Shown one piece after another: positions 24,384 through 32,425 of a stretch of DNA of 64,000 bases. Source of the DNA: F23-D06 sp963643165 (lineage in GTDB: Bacteria > Bacteroidota > Bacteroidia > Bacteroidales > WCHB1-69); NCBI GenBank assembly GCA_963643165.1, contig CAVIJD010000004.1:1-64000 (forward strand), given 5' to 3'. Under the pieces are notes generated by a model. That model searched no databases. It was not told the origin of the DNA and was given only the letters and a program-made list of their open reading frames with translations. A program made the translations under genes and the position numbers. The stretch's first letter is position 1. The number at the start of each line of letters is the position of its first letter.

Positions 24384-25484
24384 ATGTATTCTGAACAATT
24401 CTACCGTCTTGCCCTGCGTTATGTGAAAGGTTTCGGGCAAGTTTCTATAAAAAAGATGTTGGCCTTGTCGGGGTCGGCCACCAATCTGTTCACACAGCCC
24501 GAACTGTGGCTTGCCCATACAGAGAAGCGACGGAAGAAGATTCCACTTCCGGGCATAGACGAGGCCGTCCGGACACAAGTCGAGCAGGAATTGAAACTGA
24601 TGGAGAAGAATAATGTGCAGTTGTGTTTCTGCACAGACTCCAACTATCCTTTCAGGCTGAAAAACTGTCCTGACGCACCAGTCTCATTCTTTTACAAAGG
24701 GAACGGCGATTTCAACATGCCGCGCAGCATTGCATTCGTAGGCACGCGCGATGCTTCAGCGTACGGGCGGCAATGTGTTCGCAAGTTACTTAACGAGTTG
24801 CAAGACAGCGGCATAGTCACAATTAGCGGCTTAGCCTACGGCATTGACACGGAGACGCACGAGCGTTCGTTGGAATACGGGCTCCGAACCATTGCCGTGA
24901 TGGGTTCCGGTTTGGGCACTATATACCCTAGTCCCAACAGACCCTTGGCGCACCGCATTCTGGACAACGGCGGCACCCTTGTCAGCGAGTTCGACTACCG
25001 CACGCCGCCCGACAAACTGAACTTCCCGAAACGCAACCGCATCATTGCGGGCACGGCTGACGCCACAGTGGTCGTAGAAAGCGGCAAAAGCGGCGGAAGC
25101 ATCATCACCGCCCATATTGCCCACTCCTACAACCGCGACGTGTTCGCCGTGCCCGGCCCCATCACAAGCCTGAAAAGCGAGGGATGCCACGATTTGATAT
25201 TCAAGAACATTGCCGCCATACTCACCACCGGCAGCCAGCTGCTGGAGATGATGAATTGGCAAAACGCTGAAAAGAACATCCAAACCTCGCTGTTTATAGA
25301 ATTGGACGAACAAGAACAGCAAGTCTTCGACCTCATCCGCAATGCCGGTGCCATCTCTATAGACTGCCTGTCGGAGCGTTTGCCGCAACACAAGCCCTCT
25401 GCGCTGGCGGGGCTGCTGTTAGGACTTGAACTCAAAGGGGTAATATCGTGCTTGCCGGGCAAAAACTATGCCCCAACCAGATAA
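24384..25484 (+). CDS. dprA: DNA-processing protein DprA
   Basis: This 366-residue protein has the Rossmann-like DprA core (about 90-300). Its hallmarks are AFVGTRDASAYG, TISGLAYGIDTETHE, VMGSGLGTIYPSPN, FPKRNRIIAG, VVVESGKSGGSIITA and VFAVPGP. A small helical domain precedes it (SAM-like, about 1-70), and a winged-helix-like C-terminal part follows (about 300-366). DprA binds incoming single-stranded DNA and loads RecA. In non-competent bacteria its role is less clear. It has its own promoter at 24349-24356. Confidence 0.95.
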   Translation: MYSEQFYRLALRYVKGFGQVSIKKMLALSGSATNLFTQPELWLAHTEKRRKKIPLPGIDEAVRTQVEQELKLMEKNNVQLCFCTDSNYPFRLKNCPDAPVSFFYKGNGDFNMPRSIAFVGTRDASAYGRQCVRKLLNELQDSGIVTISGLAYGIDTETHERSLEYGLRTIAVMGSGLGTIYPSPNRPLAHRILDNGGTLVSEFDYRTPPDKLNFPKRNRIIAGTADATVVVESGKSGGSIITAHIAHSYNRDVFAVPGPITSLKSEGCHDLIFKNIAAILTTGSQLLEMMNWQNAEKNIQTSLFIELDEQEQQVFDLIRNAGAISIDCLSERLPQHKPSALAGLLLGLELKGVISCLPGKNYAPTR

Positions 25485-25504
25485 GTTACCGTTCAACGTC
25501 AGGT

Positions 25505-27958
25505 TCAGTCATTGCCGCCGCCCATCCCTTGTGAGGCCTTAGACTCCAACTCCAATTTGCCAAACCTGAATGTAACACCGGCACTGATGTTGCGTGTGTT
25601 GTATTTCACCGTGCTGCTGCTGGAATAATAAGGATTTGTGCTGGCCGTAATGCTCTTGTCCCAATTGAAAATATCATTGGCGTTAAGATGCACCGATATG
25701 CGGCGTTTCCAAAAATCGGCACGCAATCCGGCATCGATGGAGAAACCCGGACGGTTCACCGTAAACATCGTGACGCGCTTTGACTTATAGTTTGCTGAAA
25801 CGTTCACCTCGAGCACTTTCCAACATTTAGCCCGGCAGTTCAGACGGAAACTGTATCCGAGGTTGGAAACCGTCTGCATATCTTCCGAATTCCGGAAAGT
25901 GAACATCGAATGATAATAGAAAACGTTGGTATAGAAGCGGATGTTCAGGTATGATTTGAGCCGATAGGTAACATTGATATCTGCTCCGACACGATAAGAA
26001 CGGCCAAGATTGACAGGTTGGCTAAATGTAACATAGCGTCCAAAATACTCATTATAAGCCACATCAGTAAGCGTATTGCGCTCGTTGACATTATATTTCC
26101 AATAGCCGTTGATGCCAAGGAAACCGAACTTCGGGAAAAACTTGGTCCATCCGGCCTCAACAGAGTGCGTAAACGTGGACTTGAGGTCGGGATTGCCTAC
26201 TGAATAGCTGTCTTCGCCATACCGGACAAATGGTGACAACTGTGAGATTCCCGGCAACGAAACGCGCCGAGTGTAACTCAACTTGAAATTGTGCATGCTT
26301 TCTGTCCGGTAAGTCAAGTGCAACGATGGATAGAATGACAAATCACCATGTTGCAAATCATAGCCCGATGCATTGAAAATATCGTAATTGCGGTTTGAAT
26401 ACTCGAGCCGCAATCCGCCTTTGGCGGTAAAGTTGCCAAAACTATGTTCGATTGTCGTATAGAGGTCACAATCCCATTGCGTGCTGGCGGCGTCATAAAG
26501 GCGCAGGGAATCGAGTTGGTAAAGTTCCGAAAGCCGGCTCAAGGTGTCCGTTTGCTGAAAATCTGTCGTTCTGCCGTAGCCGCCGGAAATGCCGATCATA
26601 ATAGTGCCGTCGGCATGATACGGGATTGTATAGTCGGCACTCAGTCCTAAGCTGTAACTTCCTATGTTTGAAATCTGATTGCGTTTTTTGTCCAGGTAAT
26701 CCTGCAGCACATAATCGCGGTTGTACTGCAGTTTGCTGTTGTTGTTCCATTCCGAAAAAGACAGGTCGAAATCTATTGCGTGGCGGTCGTCGTTGCGGAA
26801 AACGTGCTGATACCACAAGCCGCCGTAACTGTTGAACGAAAGAATCTTTTGTGAAAATCCCTCGTTATATTCAAACGTTTCGGGAGGCAAGAGTTCCCAT
26901 TCCATGCGTTTCTCCCATGTATTGCCTGTATCTCGACTGTGCGTTGGCCGAAATCCGACCCACCATCCGATATGGTTCAATGAATCGATATCATAAGTGC
27001 CGTTGCTGTAAAAGCCGCCCGAGAATCTGCGGTTCCGTGATTTACTGTTCCCCTCCGTCACCGAGGTAGTATCCGACCCCTCATTCAATTTGCTGTTGAT
27101 ATAATCTTGCGTGCTGTTGCGGACAGAGAACCCGCCGTCCAAATAGAAATTCACCGACAGTTTATCTTTTGAATAAACGTAAGAAAGCCAAGGAGACACA
27201 TTGGGACGGGTAGAGCCTCTGAGTCCGAAACTGACGAAACTGTTTTGGATAATTCTCCCTGTCGTGACCACATTGATAATGCCGCCCGTGCCCTGGGCAC
27301 TGTAACGCGCCGAGGGGTTCGTGATAACCTCTATGCGCTCAATGACATTAGCCGGCATCTGCCGTATAAAGTCCTTCAGACCGTCGGGGTTCATCTTGGA
27401 GGGTCTGTTGTTGATCCAGATTTCGACACTTGAAACACCTCGCAGTGTGATATTCCCGTCCACATCGACCTCCACGCCCGGAGCATTCTGCAGGGCGTCT
27501 GAAGCCGTGCCGTCTTGTATCGTAGGGTCTTCCGACACATTATACAGTGTTTTCTCTCCCTCCATCATATAAACAGGCTTTTGGGTCACTATGCTCACCT
27601 CTTCCAGCGTTGTGTTCTGCTTTTTCATCGCAACAGAGCCAAGGTTAACATTTTTGCGCACGCCATCAATGGATATCGGTTGCTGCTTGACATCATAGCC
27701 CAAGAGAAAAGCGTTGAGTTCATATTGGCCAGAGGGTATCTCTTTAAAAGAAAACTTGCCCGCCTCATCGGTAAAAGTATTGGCTTTCAGCACTGGCACA
27801 GAATCCGTTGTATATAGGCCTACCCTTACATATTGCAGTTTGGCACCACTGGCGCTGTCCACGATGACACCCTGCACTGAAACCATGTTCTGTGCAGAAA
27901 GCCGGGAGAAAGGCAGAAAGAGACAAACAAAAAAAGTCAAAAGGGTAATTCTTTTCAT
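25505..27958 (-). CDS. Outer-membrane beta-barrel protein, TonB-receptor-like (OMP_b-brl_3 type)
   Basis: This 817-residue precursor has a signal peptide ending RLSAQ. A carboxypeptidase-like beta-sandwich (about 27-105; VSVQGVIVDSASGAKLQYVRV, GKFSFKEIPSGQYELNAFLLGY) precedes a plug-like region (about 130-240), with IERIEVITNPSARYSAQGTGGIINVVT, typical of TonB receptor plugs. Then comes a large barrel rich in alternating aromatics, ending VTFRFGKLELESKASQG. The ligand is unknown. No SusD partner or regulator lies beside it, so it is not a polysaccharide utilisation locus. The promoter is at 28019-28026. Confidence 0.9.
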   Translation of the reverse strand: MKRITLLTFFVCLFLPFSRLSAQNMVSVQGVIVDSASGAKLQYVRVGLYTTDSVPVLKANTFTDEAGKFSFKEIPSGQYELNAFLLGYDVKQQPISIDGVRKNVNLGSVAMKKQNTTLEEVSIVTQKPVYMMEGEKTLYNVSEDPTIQDGTASDALQNAPGVEVDVDGNITLRGVSSVEIWINNRPSKMNPDGLKDFIRQMPANVIERIEVITNPSARYSAQGTGGIINVVTTGRIIQNSFVSFGLRGSTRPNVSPWLSYVYSKDKLSVNFYLDGGFSVRNSTQDYINSKLNEGSDTTSVTEGNSKSRNRRFSGGFYSNGTYDIDSLNHIGWWVGFRPTHSRDTGNTWEKRMEWELLPPETFEYNEGFSQKILSFNSYGGLWYQHVFRNDDRHAIDFDLSFSEWNNNSKLQYNRDYVLQDYLDKKRNQISNIGSYSLGLSADYTIPYHADGTIMIGISGGYGRTTDFQQTDTLSRLSELYQLDSLRLYDAASTQWDCDLYTTIEHSFGNFTAKGGLRLEYSNRNYDIFNASGYDLQHGDLSFYPSLHLTYRTESMHNFKLSYTRRVSLPGISQLSPFVRYGEDSYSVGNPDLKSTFTHSVEAGWTKFFPKFGFLGINGYWKYNVNERNTLTDVAYNEYFGRYVTFSQPVNLGRSYRVGADINVTYRLKSYLNIRFYTNVFYYHSMFTFRNSEDMQTVSNLGYSFRLNCRAKCWKVLEVNVSANYKSKRVTMFTVNRPGFSIDAGLRADFWKRRISVHLNANDIFNWDKSITASTNPYYSSSSTVKYNTRNISAGVTFRFGKLELESKASQGMGGGND

Positions 27959-28018
27959 ATTTATTAGATTTAAGGGTTTATGTTTTTCATCAAGAACGCT
28001 TTAGGAAAAAAGCAGCCG

Positions 28019-28026
28019 CAAATATA
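28019..28026 (-). promoter_or_regulatory. -7 promoter element (TATATTTG on minus)
   Basis: CAAATATA on the plus strand reads TATATTTG on the minus strand, 60 bases before the ATG of the barrel gene. Confidence 0.6.
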
Positions 28027-28066
28027 ACAAAAACATTCCATCCATCTCCAATAGTGATTTTTTTAC

Positions 28067-28110
28067 AACTCCCACCTGTACTTGGCGAAGTCGGCGATTT
28101 CCGACCAGCA
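28067..28110 (-). mobile_element. 44-bp ISAs1 transposase scrap, related to 142-185
   Basis: On the minus strand this reads CWSEIADFAKYRWEL then stop. It matches 142-185 on the plus strand at 41 of 44 positions. It is too short to be a gene. Similarity ends abruptly on both sides. It marks a second, almost erased insertion of the same element between the barrel gene and the flippase gene. Confidence 0.65.
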
Positions 28111-28406
28111 TTGTGGAAAGAGAGAAAGAACAACACGCTTCACTTTTGTGCGGTAGCCGTGTGAAAGTTTATACATATATGAGAAAACCAACAGAAAAAC
28201 ACTATATTTGCCGCACCGATTTCTTTGGATTTTGGCTAAAGGACTTCACAAGGTTCAGAGGGTCGGTGTGAAAATGTTAAAAATAGAAGTCCCCTATATT
28301 TGGAGGTATCGGCAGTGCTCTGACTGGCGCATTGTTCTCCTTTGCGGTTGCACGAGAATGCGTGGACTGCGACACGAAGGCCTCTTTCGCGCCATTCGCC
28401 CTGTGG
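28111..28406. other. Intergenic region with an orphan promoter-like motif
   Basis: About 300 bases without a convincing gene lie between the IS scrap and the 3' end of the flippase gene. A clean -7 motif, TATATTTG, sits at 28203-28210 on the plus strand and points towards the flippase's 3' end. The plus frame 28208-28444 (78 residues) has no recognisable features. The motif may drive an antisense or small RNA, or may be left from a lost gene. Confidence 0.4.
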
Positions 28407-29939
28407 TCACACTTTACGGATTTTCACTTTGTCTAATATTGTAAAAACCACCTTGTTGACCTCCGGCGAGATATTCCAGCGGCAGGTTATGGCTATGCCG
28501 ACCGTCAATAGTACGCCTGTGCGCACAACTGAATCTATCAAGACAAGGTAAAACTCTTTAAGGGGCAATTTCATAAAAAGCGATGTCAAAGAAATGCCCC
28601 ACAGATAGTTGCAGGCAAACAATCCCAATATCAACACCACAACTTTCAACTGTGCTTTAGAAAAAACGGAGATGTGCAGTTTCCTTTTCACGATGCACAA
28701 AATAATAATATAGTACAGCAAATAGGAAAACAGCGTGGAGCAGGCCGCTCCCTCCATGCCCAATACCGGTATCAACATCACATTCAACAAGATGGCAGAA
28801 AACGTCAATATAAAAGTGCAAACCAGCGACATATAATAATAACGCGAGAAATTCAATGCGTTGCAGCTGATACTGAAAACCGAATTGGAGAGGCGCGCCA
28901 TCCCCATAATGAAAACCACACCTTTGCCCGCCTGATAGGTTTCACCTTTGGGCAAAATCTGAAACAGAAAATCGATATTGATCCAGATGAGGAAAAAGAT
29001 GAACGCACTCGTCAGCAGCAGGTGCAGCGACACCGACTTGCACAGGGATTCGGCTCTCGTCCAGTCTTGCTCTTTCACTGCGCACGACAAATTGGGCTGT
29101 GCTATGGCATTGAGCGAGCGGTTGGGGATCTCAATGACGGTGGCAATGTAGTTGGCGATGGCGAAAATGCCCGTAAAGCCCAACCCCATCTTGGCACTCA
29201 CAAAAAAAGAGTTGAGCAAGGGCGTGATGTTCCCCGCAATGGCCGCCGTTATCAGAAACAGCGTGTAAAACAGAAAATTGCGCAAAAGAGGCTTACTGAT
29301 GTATTTCAAGTCGGGCTTGAAAGAAATCTTCTGGAGCGTTAGCAAGTAGAAGATGTCAACAGACATTGCCAAGAAGTAGGTCACACAAAAACCTATCACC
29401 AACCCGTTGAGGCTGATGAAATGGAAGCCGTACAGCAGATATATTCCCAGCAACGCCAACCTTATGCCCACCTCTCGCACCGCCTTGGGCACTACAATCC
29501 GCATCAGCACGTTGGCATTTGCCTCAAACACCGACTGGTACAGCATAAACAGCGACAACGGTATGACAAACCGGAAATAACGCACAAAAAGCGGCGAATT
29601 TTCTGTAAAAGCACCCATTATCGGCCGCTTGAAAAGAAACAACACCCCCAAGAAAATGAAGAAACCTATGAACGGGATAAGGATTGTCCAGAAAAAGAAA
29701 CCATGATTCTTTGACTCTTCGTCCTTAAAGTAGGGAAAGAACCTTATGATGGAGGAACTCGTCCCTAACTGCGCAAAACTCGAAAAGAGCACGGCGGCAT
29801 CCACCAACACCCGCGTCAACCCTACCTCCTCGGTGGTCAGGTAATGCGTGAGCACAAAAAACGTAGTGACAAACCCTATGGCTATGCCAATGTAGTTGAC
29901 TAACGTGCCTTTGATGCTTTGCCTGATAATGACTCCCAT
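28407..29939 (-). CDS. Oligosaccharide flippase / Wzx-like polysaccharide biosynthesis protein
   Basis: This 510-residue membrane protein has about 12-14 TM helices. It begins GVIIRQSIKGTLVNYIGIAIG and continues FVLTHYLTTEEVGLTRVLVD, the usual N-terminus of MOP-superfamily polysaccharide transporters. Relatives flip lipid-linked sugars for LPS O-antigen, capsule or peptidoglycan. It stands alone, not in a glycan cluster, so its substrate cannot be inferred. The promoter is at 29960-29967. Confidence 0.9.
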   Translation of the reverse strand: MGVIIRQSIKGTLVNYIGIAIGFVTTFFVLTHYLTTEEVGLTRVLVDAAVLFSSFAQLGTSSSIIRFFPYFKDEESKNHGFFFWTILIPFIGFFIFLGVLFLFKRPIMGAFTENSPLFVRYFRFVIPLSLFMLYQSVFEANANVLMRIVVPKAVREVGIRLALLGIYLLYGFHFISLNGLVIGFCVTYFLAMSVDIFYLLTLQKISFKPDLKYISKPLLRNFLFYTLFLITAAIAGNITPLLNSFFVSAKMGLGFTGIFAIANYIATVIEIPNRSLNAIAQPNLSCAVKEQDWTRAESLCKSVSLHLLLTSAFIFFLIWINIDFLFQILPKGETYQAGKGVVFIMGMARLSNSVFSISCNALNFSRYYYMSLVCTFILTFSAILLNVMLIPVLGMEGAACSTLFSYLLYYIIILCIVKRKLHISVFSKAQLKVVVLILGLFACNYLWGISLTSLFMKLPLKEFYLVLIDSVVRTGVLLTVGIAITCRWNISPEVNKVVFTILDKVKIRKV

Positions 29940-29959
29940 CTTCTTTTATAAAAAGTCTG

Positions 29960-29967
29960 CAAAGATA
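29960..29967 (-). promoter_or_regulatory. -7 promoter element for flippase (TATCTTTG on minus)
   Basis: CAAAGATA on the plus strand reads TATCTTTG on the minus strand, 20 bases before the flippase ATG. Confidence 0.6.
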
Positions 29968-30116
29968 CAAAATCAAAGGTTTTTGCACAAAAACACCTTT
30001 TTTCTCCCAAAAATCAGGGCTCTTTCTCGCATAAAAATCAATCACGTTTTATAATTCATTGAATATCAATAAGAAAAAATTTTACCCTTGACACTGAAAT
30101 GTGAAAAAAAGCGCTT

Positions 30117-30148
30117 TACCTTTGCGGTGTATTAGTACACTAATACAC
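30117..30148 (+). promoter_or_regulatory. Promoter and GntR (YtrA-type) operator of ABC operon
   Basis: TACCTTTG (30117-30124) is followed at once by a perfect 9-bp inverted repeat: GTGTATTAG (30127-30135), spacer TACA, CTAATACAC (30140-30148). The repeat covers the expected transcription start, 47 bases before the first gene. YtrA-subfamily GntR regulators use long palindromes of this GTxTA...TAxAC kind, and the operon's last gene encodes one. Autorepression is the simple reading. Confidence 0.75.
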
Positions 30149-30195
30149 TATCAATGTAACACACCCTTTTAAAAACAACCAAAGAACCTGCGATT

Positions 30196-31032
30196 ATGAT
30201 AAGTTTACAAAACATCCAATTCGGCTATGACAAGGGCAGACGTATTTTTGAAGATGTCAGCCTGGTCTTGGAGCCGGGGCACATCTATGGCCTGTTAGGG
30301 CGCAATGGCGCCGGCAAGACGACCCTTCTGAAAATCATGGCGGGGCTCAGATTCCCGGACAGCGGCACGGCATCTATTTTTGGCGAAAATGCAGCTTTGC
30401 GCAAGACGGATGTGCTCCGCGACCTCTACTTCCTGCAAGAAGAGATGTTCGTACCACACCTTAAGATTTCACAATTCGAGAAAGTCTATTCCCCCTTCTA
30501 TCCCAACTTCTGCCATGATGAATTTTTGCATTGCCTCGAGGAGATGGAATTGTCGGGGGAGACTGGTTACCTGGACAAACTCTCTCATGGGCAAAAGAAA
30601 AAAGTGTTGATTGCCTTTGCTTTGGCCACAAACACCCGCATCCTCATCATGGACGAGCCGACAAACGGACTTGACATTCCCTCCAAAAGCATCTTCCGGA
30701 AACTGATGGCCGCCGCTGCCGATGAAGTACGCACCGTCATCATCTCCACGCATCAGGTGCGCGACCTCCACAGCCTCATCGATATGGTTTCCATCCTCGA
30801 CCACGGCAGAATGCTGCTCAACGCATCCACCTACGACATTACCGAGAAACTGCTGTTTGACGTGGACAACATCAAGAGTCATGACGGAACAGTTTTCTAT
30901 AGCGAAGAAACGCCGCGGGGCATCTATCAGGTAAAGGAAAATGTGGAACACCTCGACTCCAGCCTCGACCTGGAATTGCTCTTCAATGCGGCTATCAACA
31001 ACAGCCAAGCCATTTCTAACCTTTTCAAATAA
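30196..31032 (+). CDS. ABC transporter ATP-binding protein (YtrB-like)
   Basis: This 278-residue nucleotide-binding subunit has Walker A GRNGAGKTT, an unusual signature LSHGQKKKV (usually LSGGQ), Walker B ILIMDEPTNGLD, and the switch His in ISTHQVRD. A ~70-residue C-terminal extension follows the ATPase core. It is the first gene of an operon with a small membrane protein, a permease and a YtrA-type GntR regulator. In Gram-positives such transporters respond to cell-wall antibiotics; that role is only an analogy here. Confidence 0.9.
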   Translation: MISLQNIQFGYDKGRRIFEDVSLVLEPGHIYGLLGRNGAGKTTLLKIMAGLRFPDSGTASIFGENAALRKTDVLRDLYFLQEEMFVPHLKISQFEKVYSPFYPNFCHDEFLHCLEEMELSGETGYLDKLSHGQKKKVLIAFALATNTRILIMDEPTNGLDIPSKSIFRKLMAAAADEVRTVIISTHQVRDLHSLIDMVSILDHGRMLLNASTYDITEKLLFDVDNIKSHDGTVFYSEETPRGIYQVKENVEHLDSSLDLELLFNAAINNSQAISNLFK

Positions 31033-31039
31033 CATCGTC

Positions 31040-31267
31040 ATGAAAAAATACACGAATAGAATATTAGTTGCGACAGCCATTGCCGTTGCTGTATTCATCA
31101 TAATAAGGATTACGCTATATCTGCAGATCCACTTCCACACCACCCCCTCCGACTTCCAAAAAGACAGCAAATACTCTTCAACCATCGAAATAAAAATGGA
31201 AGAAGAAAAGCTGGAGGAAGAACCCGACACGACAGAATTTGATACCGTCATCATCAACAACGAATAA
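31040..31267 (+). CDS. Small single-pass membrane protein of the ABC operon
   Basis: This 75-residue protein has one N-terminal TM helix (about 7-25, ILVATAIAVAVFIIIRITLYL) and then a soluble tail that becomes strongly acidic (KMEEEKLEEEPDTTEFDT). No family is recognised. It starts 7 bases after the ATPase gene and ends 14 bases before the permease gene, so it is clearly part of the operon and may be an accessory subunit. A longer upstream frame (from 30941) overlaps the ATPase gene and was not chosen. Confidence 0.7.
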   Translation: MKKYTNRILVATAIAVAVFIIIRITLYLQIHFHTTPSDFQKDSKYSSTIEIKMEEEKLEEEPDTTEFDTVIINNE

Positions 31268-31281
31268 AAACCGCCACAGTC

Positions 31282-32016
31282 ATGAACATCCAGAACATCA
31301 AAAACTTATTGAAAGCCTATTTTATCGAAAACTGGCGTCGCGACATTCTTTGGACCTTCGGTCTCGTCGCCATTGCATCTTTCTTATTCACTGTGTTTTG
31401 CGGTTTCGACGAATGGACAAATCCAATCACAATGATGGCCGGCATCTTACTGGCTTTCTTTCCTCAGAGAGTTTTCGGCCATCTGAACAATTCATCAAGC
31501 CGAATCCATTATCTGATGATTCCGGCAAACTACAAAGAAAAAGTAACCGCTAACTTTCTGCTGGTCAATGTTTACGCAACAATAGGACTGGCCTTGTCGC
31601 TTTTTGTCGGATATTCGTTAGGCTACCTTGCCATAAGATTCACCGCGCTGTATCCGCTGACAGAGGGATCGTACCTGTTGTTCTTCGACAGATTATTCAT
31701 GGACATCGACCCGCTCTTGAACGTCTGCCTGCTCATGTCCGCCCTGTTTTTCGGAAGCATCTATTTCAAGAAAAGAACCACCCTCAAAACCTTGGCCTGC
31801 TGCGTCATCGTCATGTTCATTTTCGCCGTCTTGGTGTTTTTGGTGACCTGGCTGAACCTGTGGCATGTCGTTGACGGACAGATCGCCTTGTACGTTGAGA
31901 TCGGAGGGAAGCCAGGTTTGATGGAGAACCACAATTTTTCCATCACCGTCAAAACTATAGCAATAGTGTTCTTTTACGCACTGAGTTTTCTGAGAATGAA
32001 AGAAACGGAGGCATAA
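31282..32016 (+). CDS. ABC transporter permease-like membrane protein
   Basis: This 244-residue protein has about six TM helices, with a conserved-looking loop NSSSRIHYLMIPANYKEKVTANFLL after the second helix. That loop occurs in Bacteroidota ABC-2-like permeases that sit next to YtrA-type regulators. It presumably pairs with the ATPase at 30196. The regulator gene begins two bases after its last codon. The substrate is unknown. Confidence 0.75.
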   Translation: MNIQNIKNLLKAYFIENWRRDILWTFGLVAIASFLFTVFCGFDEWTNPITMMAGILLAFFPQRVFGHLNNSSSRIHYLMIPANYKEKVTANFLLVNVYATIGLALSLFVGYSLGYLAIRFTALYPLTEGSYLLFFDRLFMDIDPLLNVCLLMSALFFGSIYFKKRTTLKTLACCVIVMFIFAVLVFLVTWLNLWHVVDGQIALYVEIGGKPGLMENHNFSITVKTIAIVFFYALSFLRMKETEA

Positions 32017-32017
32017 C

Positions 32018-32389
32018 ATGGACTTCAACTCATCGCAAACCATTTACATGCAGATTGTGGACTGGGTCTCAGAACAGATCCTGACCGGCGTCTGGAAGCC
32101 TGGCGACAGGACAAAGTCGGTACGGGAACTCGCCGTGCTCTTTGAAGTAAACCCCAACACCGTGATGCGTTCCTACGATTTCCTTCAAAGCAACGGCATC
32201 ATCGCCAACAAAAGAGGAATTGGCTACTTTGTGACTGAAAATGCCGTTGACATCATCACATCGTTACAGAAAAAACACTTTCTGGAAGAAGACGTACCCG
32301 CATTTCTTAAAAAAATGAAACTCCTGAACATTGACCTCAACGAAATCGTCAACCTTTACAATCAACAAGACAACAAATCTGAACTATAA
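32018..32389 (+). CDS. GntR-family regulator, YtrA subfamily
   Basis: This 123-residue protein has an N-terminal winged helix (about 7-75; IYMQIVDWVSEQILTGVWKPGD, SVRELAVLFEVNPNTVMRSY, then LQSNGIIANKRGIGYFV). The effector region is only ~45 residues, the hallmark of the YtrA subfamily. It is the last gene of the ABC operon. The operator at 30127-30148 is its probable binding site, giving negative feedback. Confidence 0.92.
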   Translation: MDFNSSQTIYMQIVDWVSEQILTGVWKPGDRTKSVRELAVLFEVNPNTVMRSYDFLQSNGIIANKRGIGYFVTENAVDIITSLQKKHFLEEDVPAFLKKMKLLNIDLNEIVNLYNQQDNKSEL

Positions 32390-32425
32390 ACAACTGAATC
32401 TATTAACCTTTAAAATATCAAGACA

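Noticed and set aside
28208..28444. Plus-strand 78-codon frame after the orphan promoter motif
   Set aside because: Overlaps the 3' end of the flippase gene, has no family pattern, and starts inside the promoter motif.
30127..30148. The palindrome before the ABC operon as a terminator
   Set aside because: It directly follows a -7 element, has no T-run, and its form fits a YtrA-type operator.
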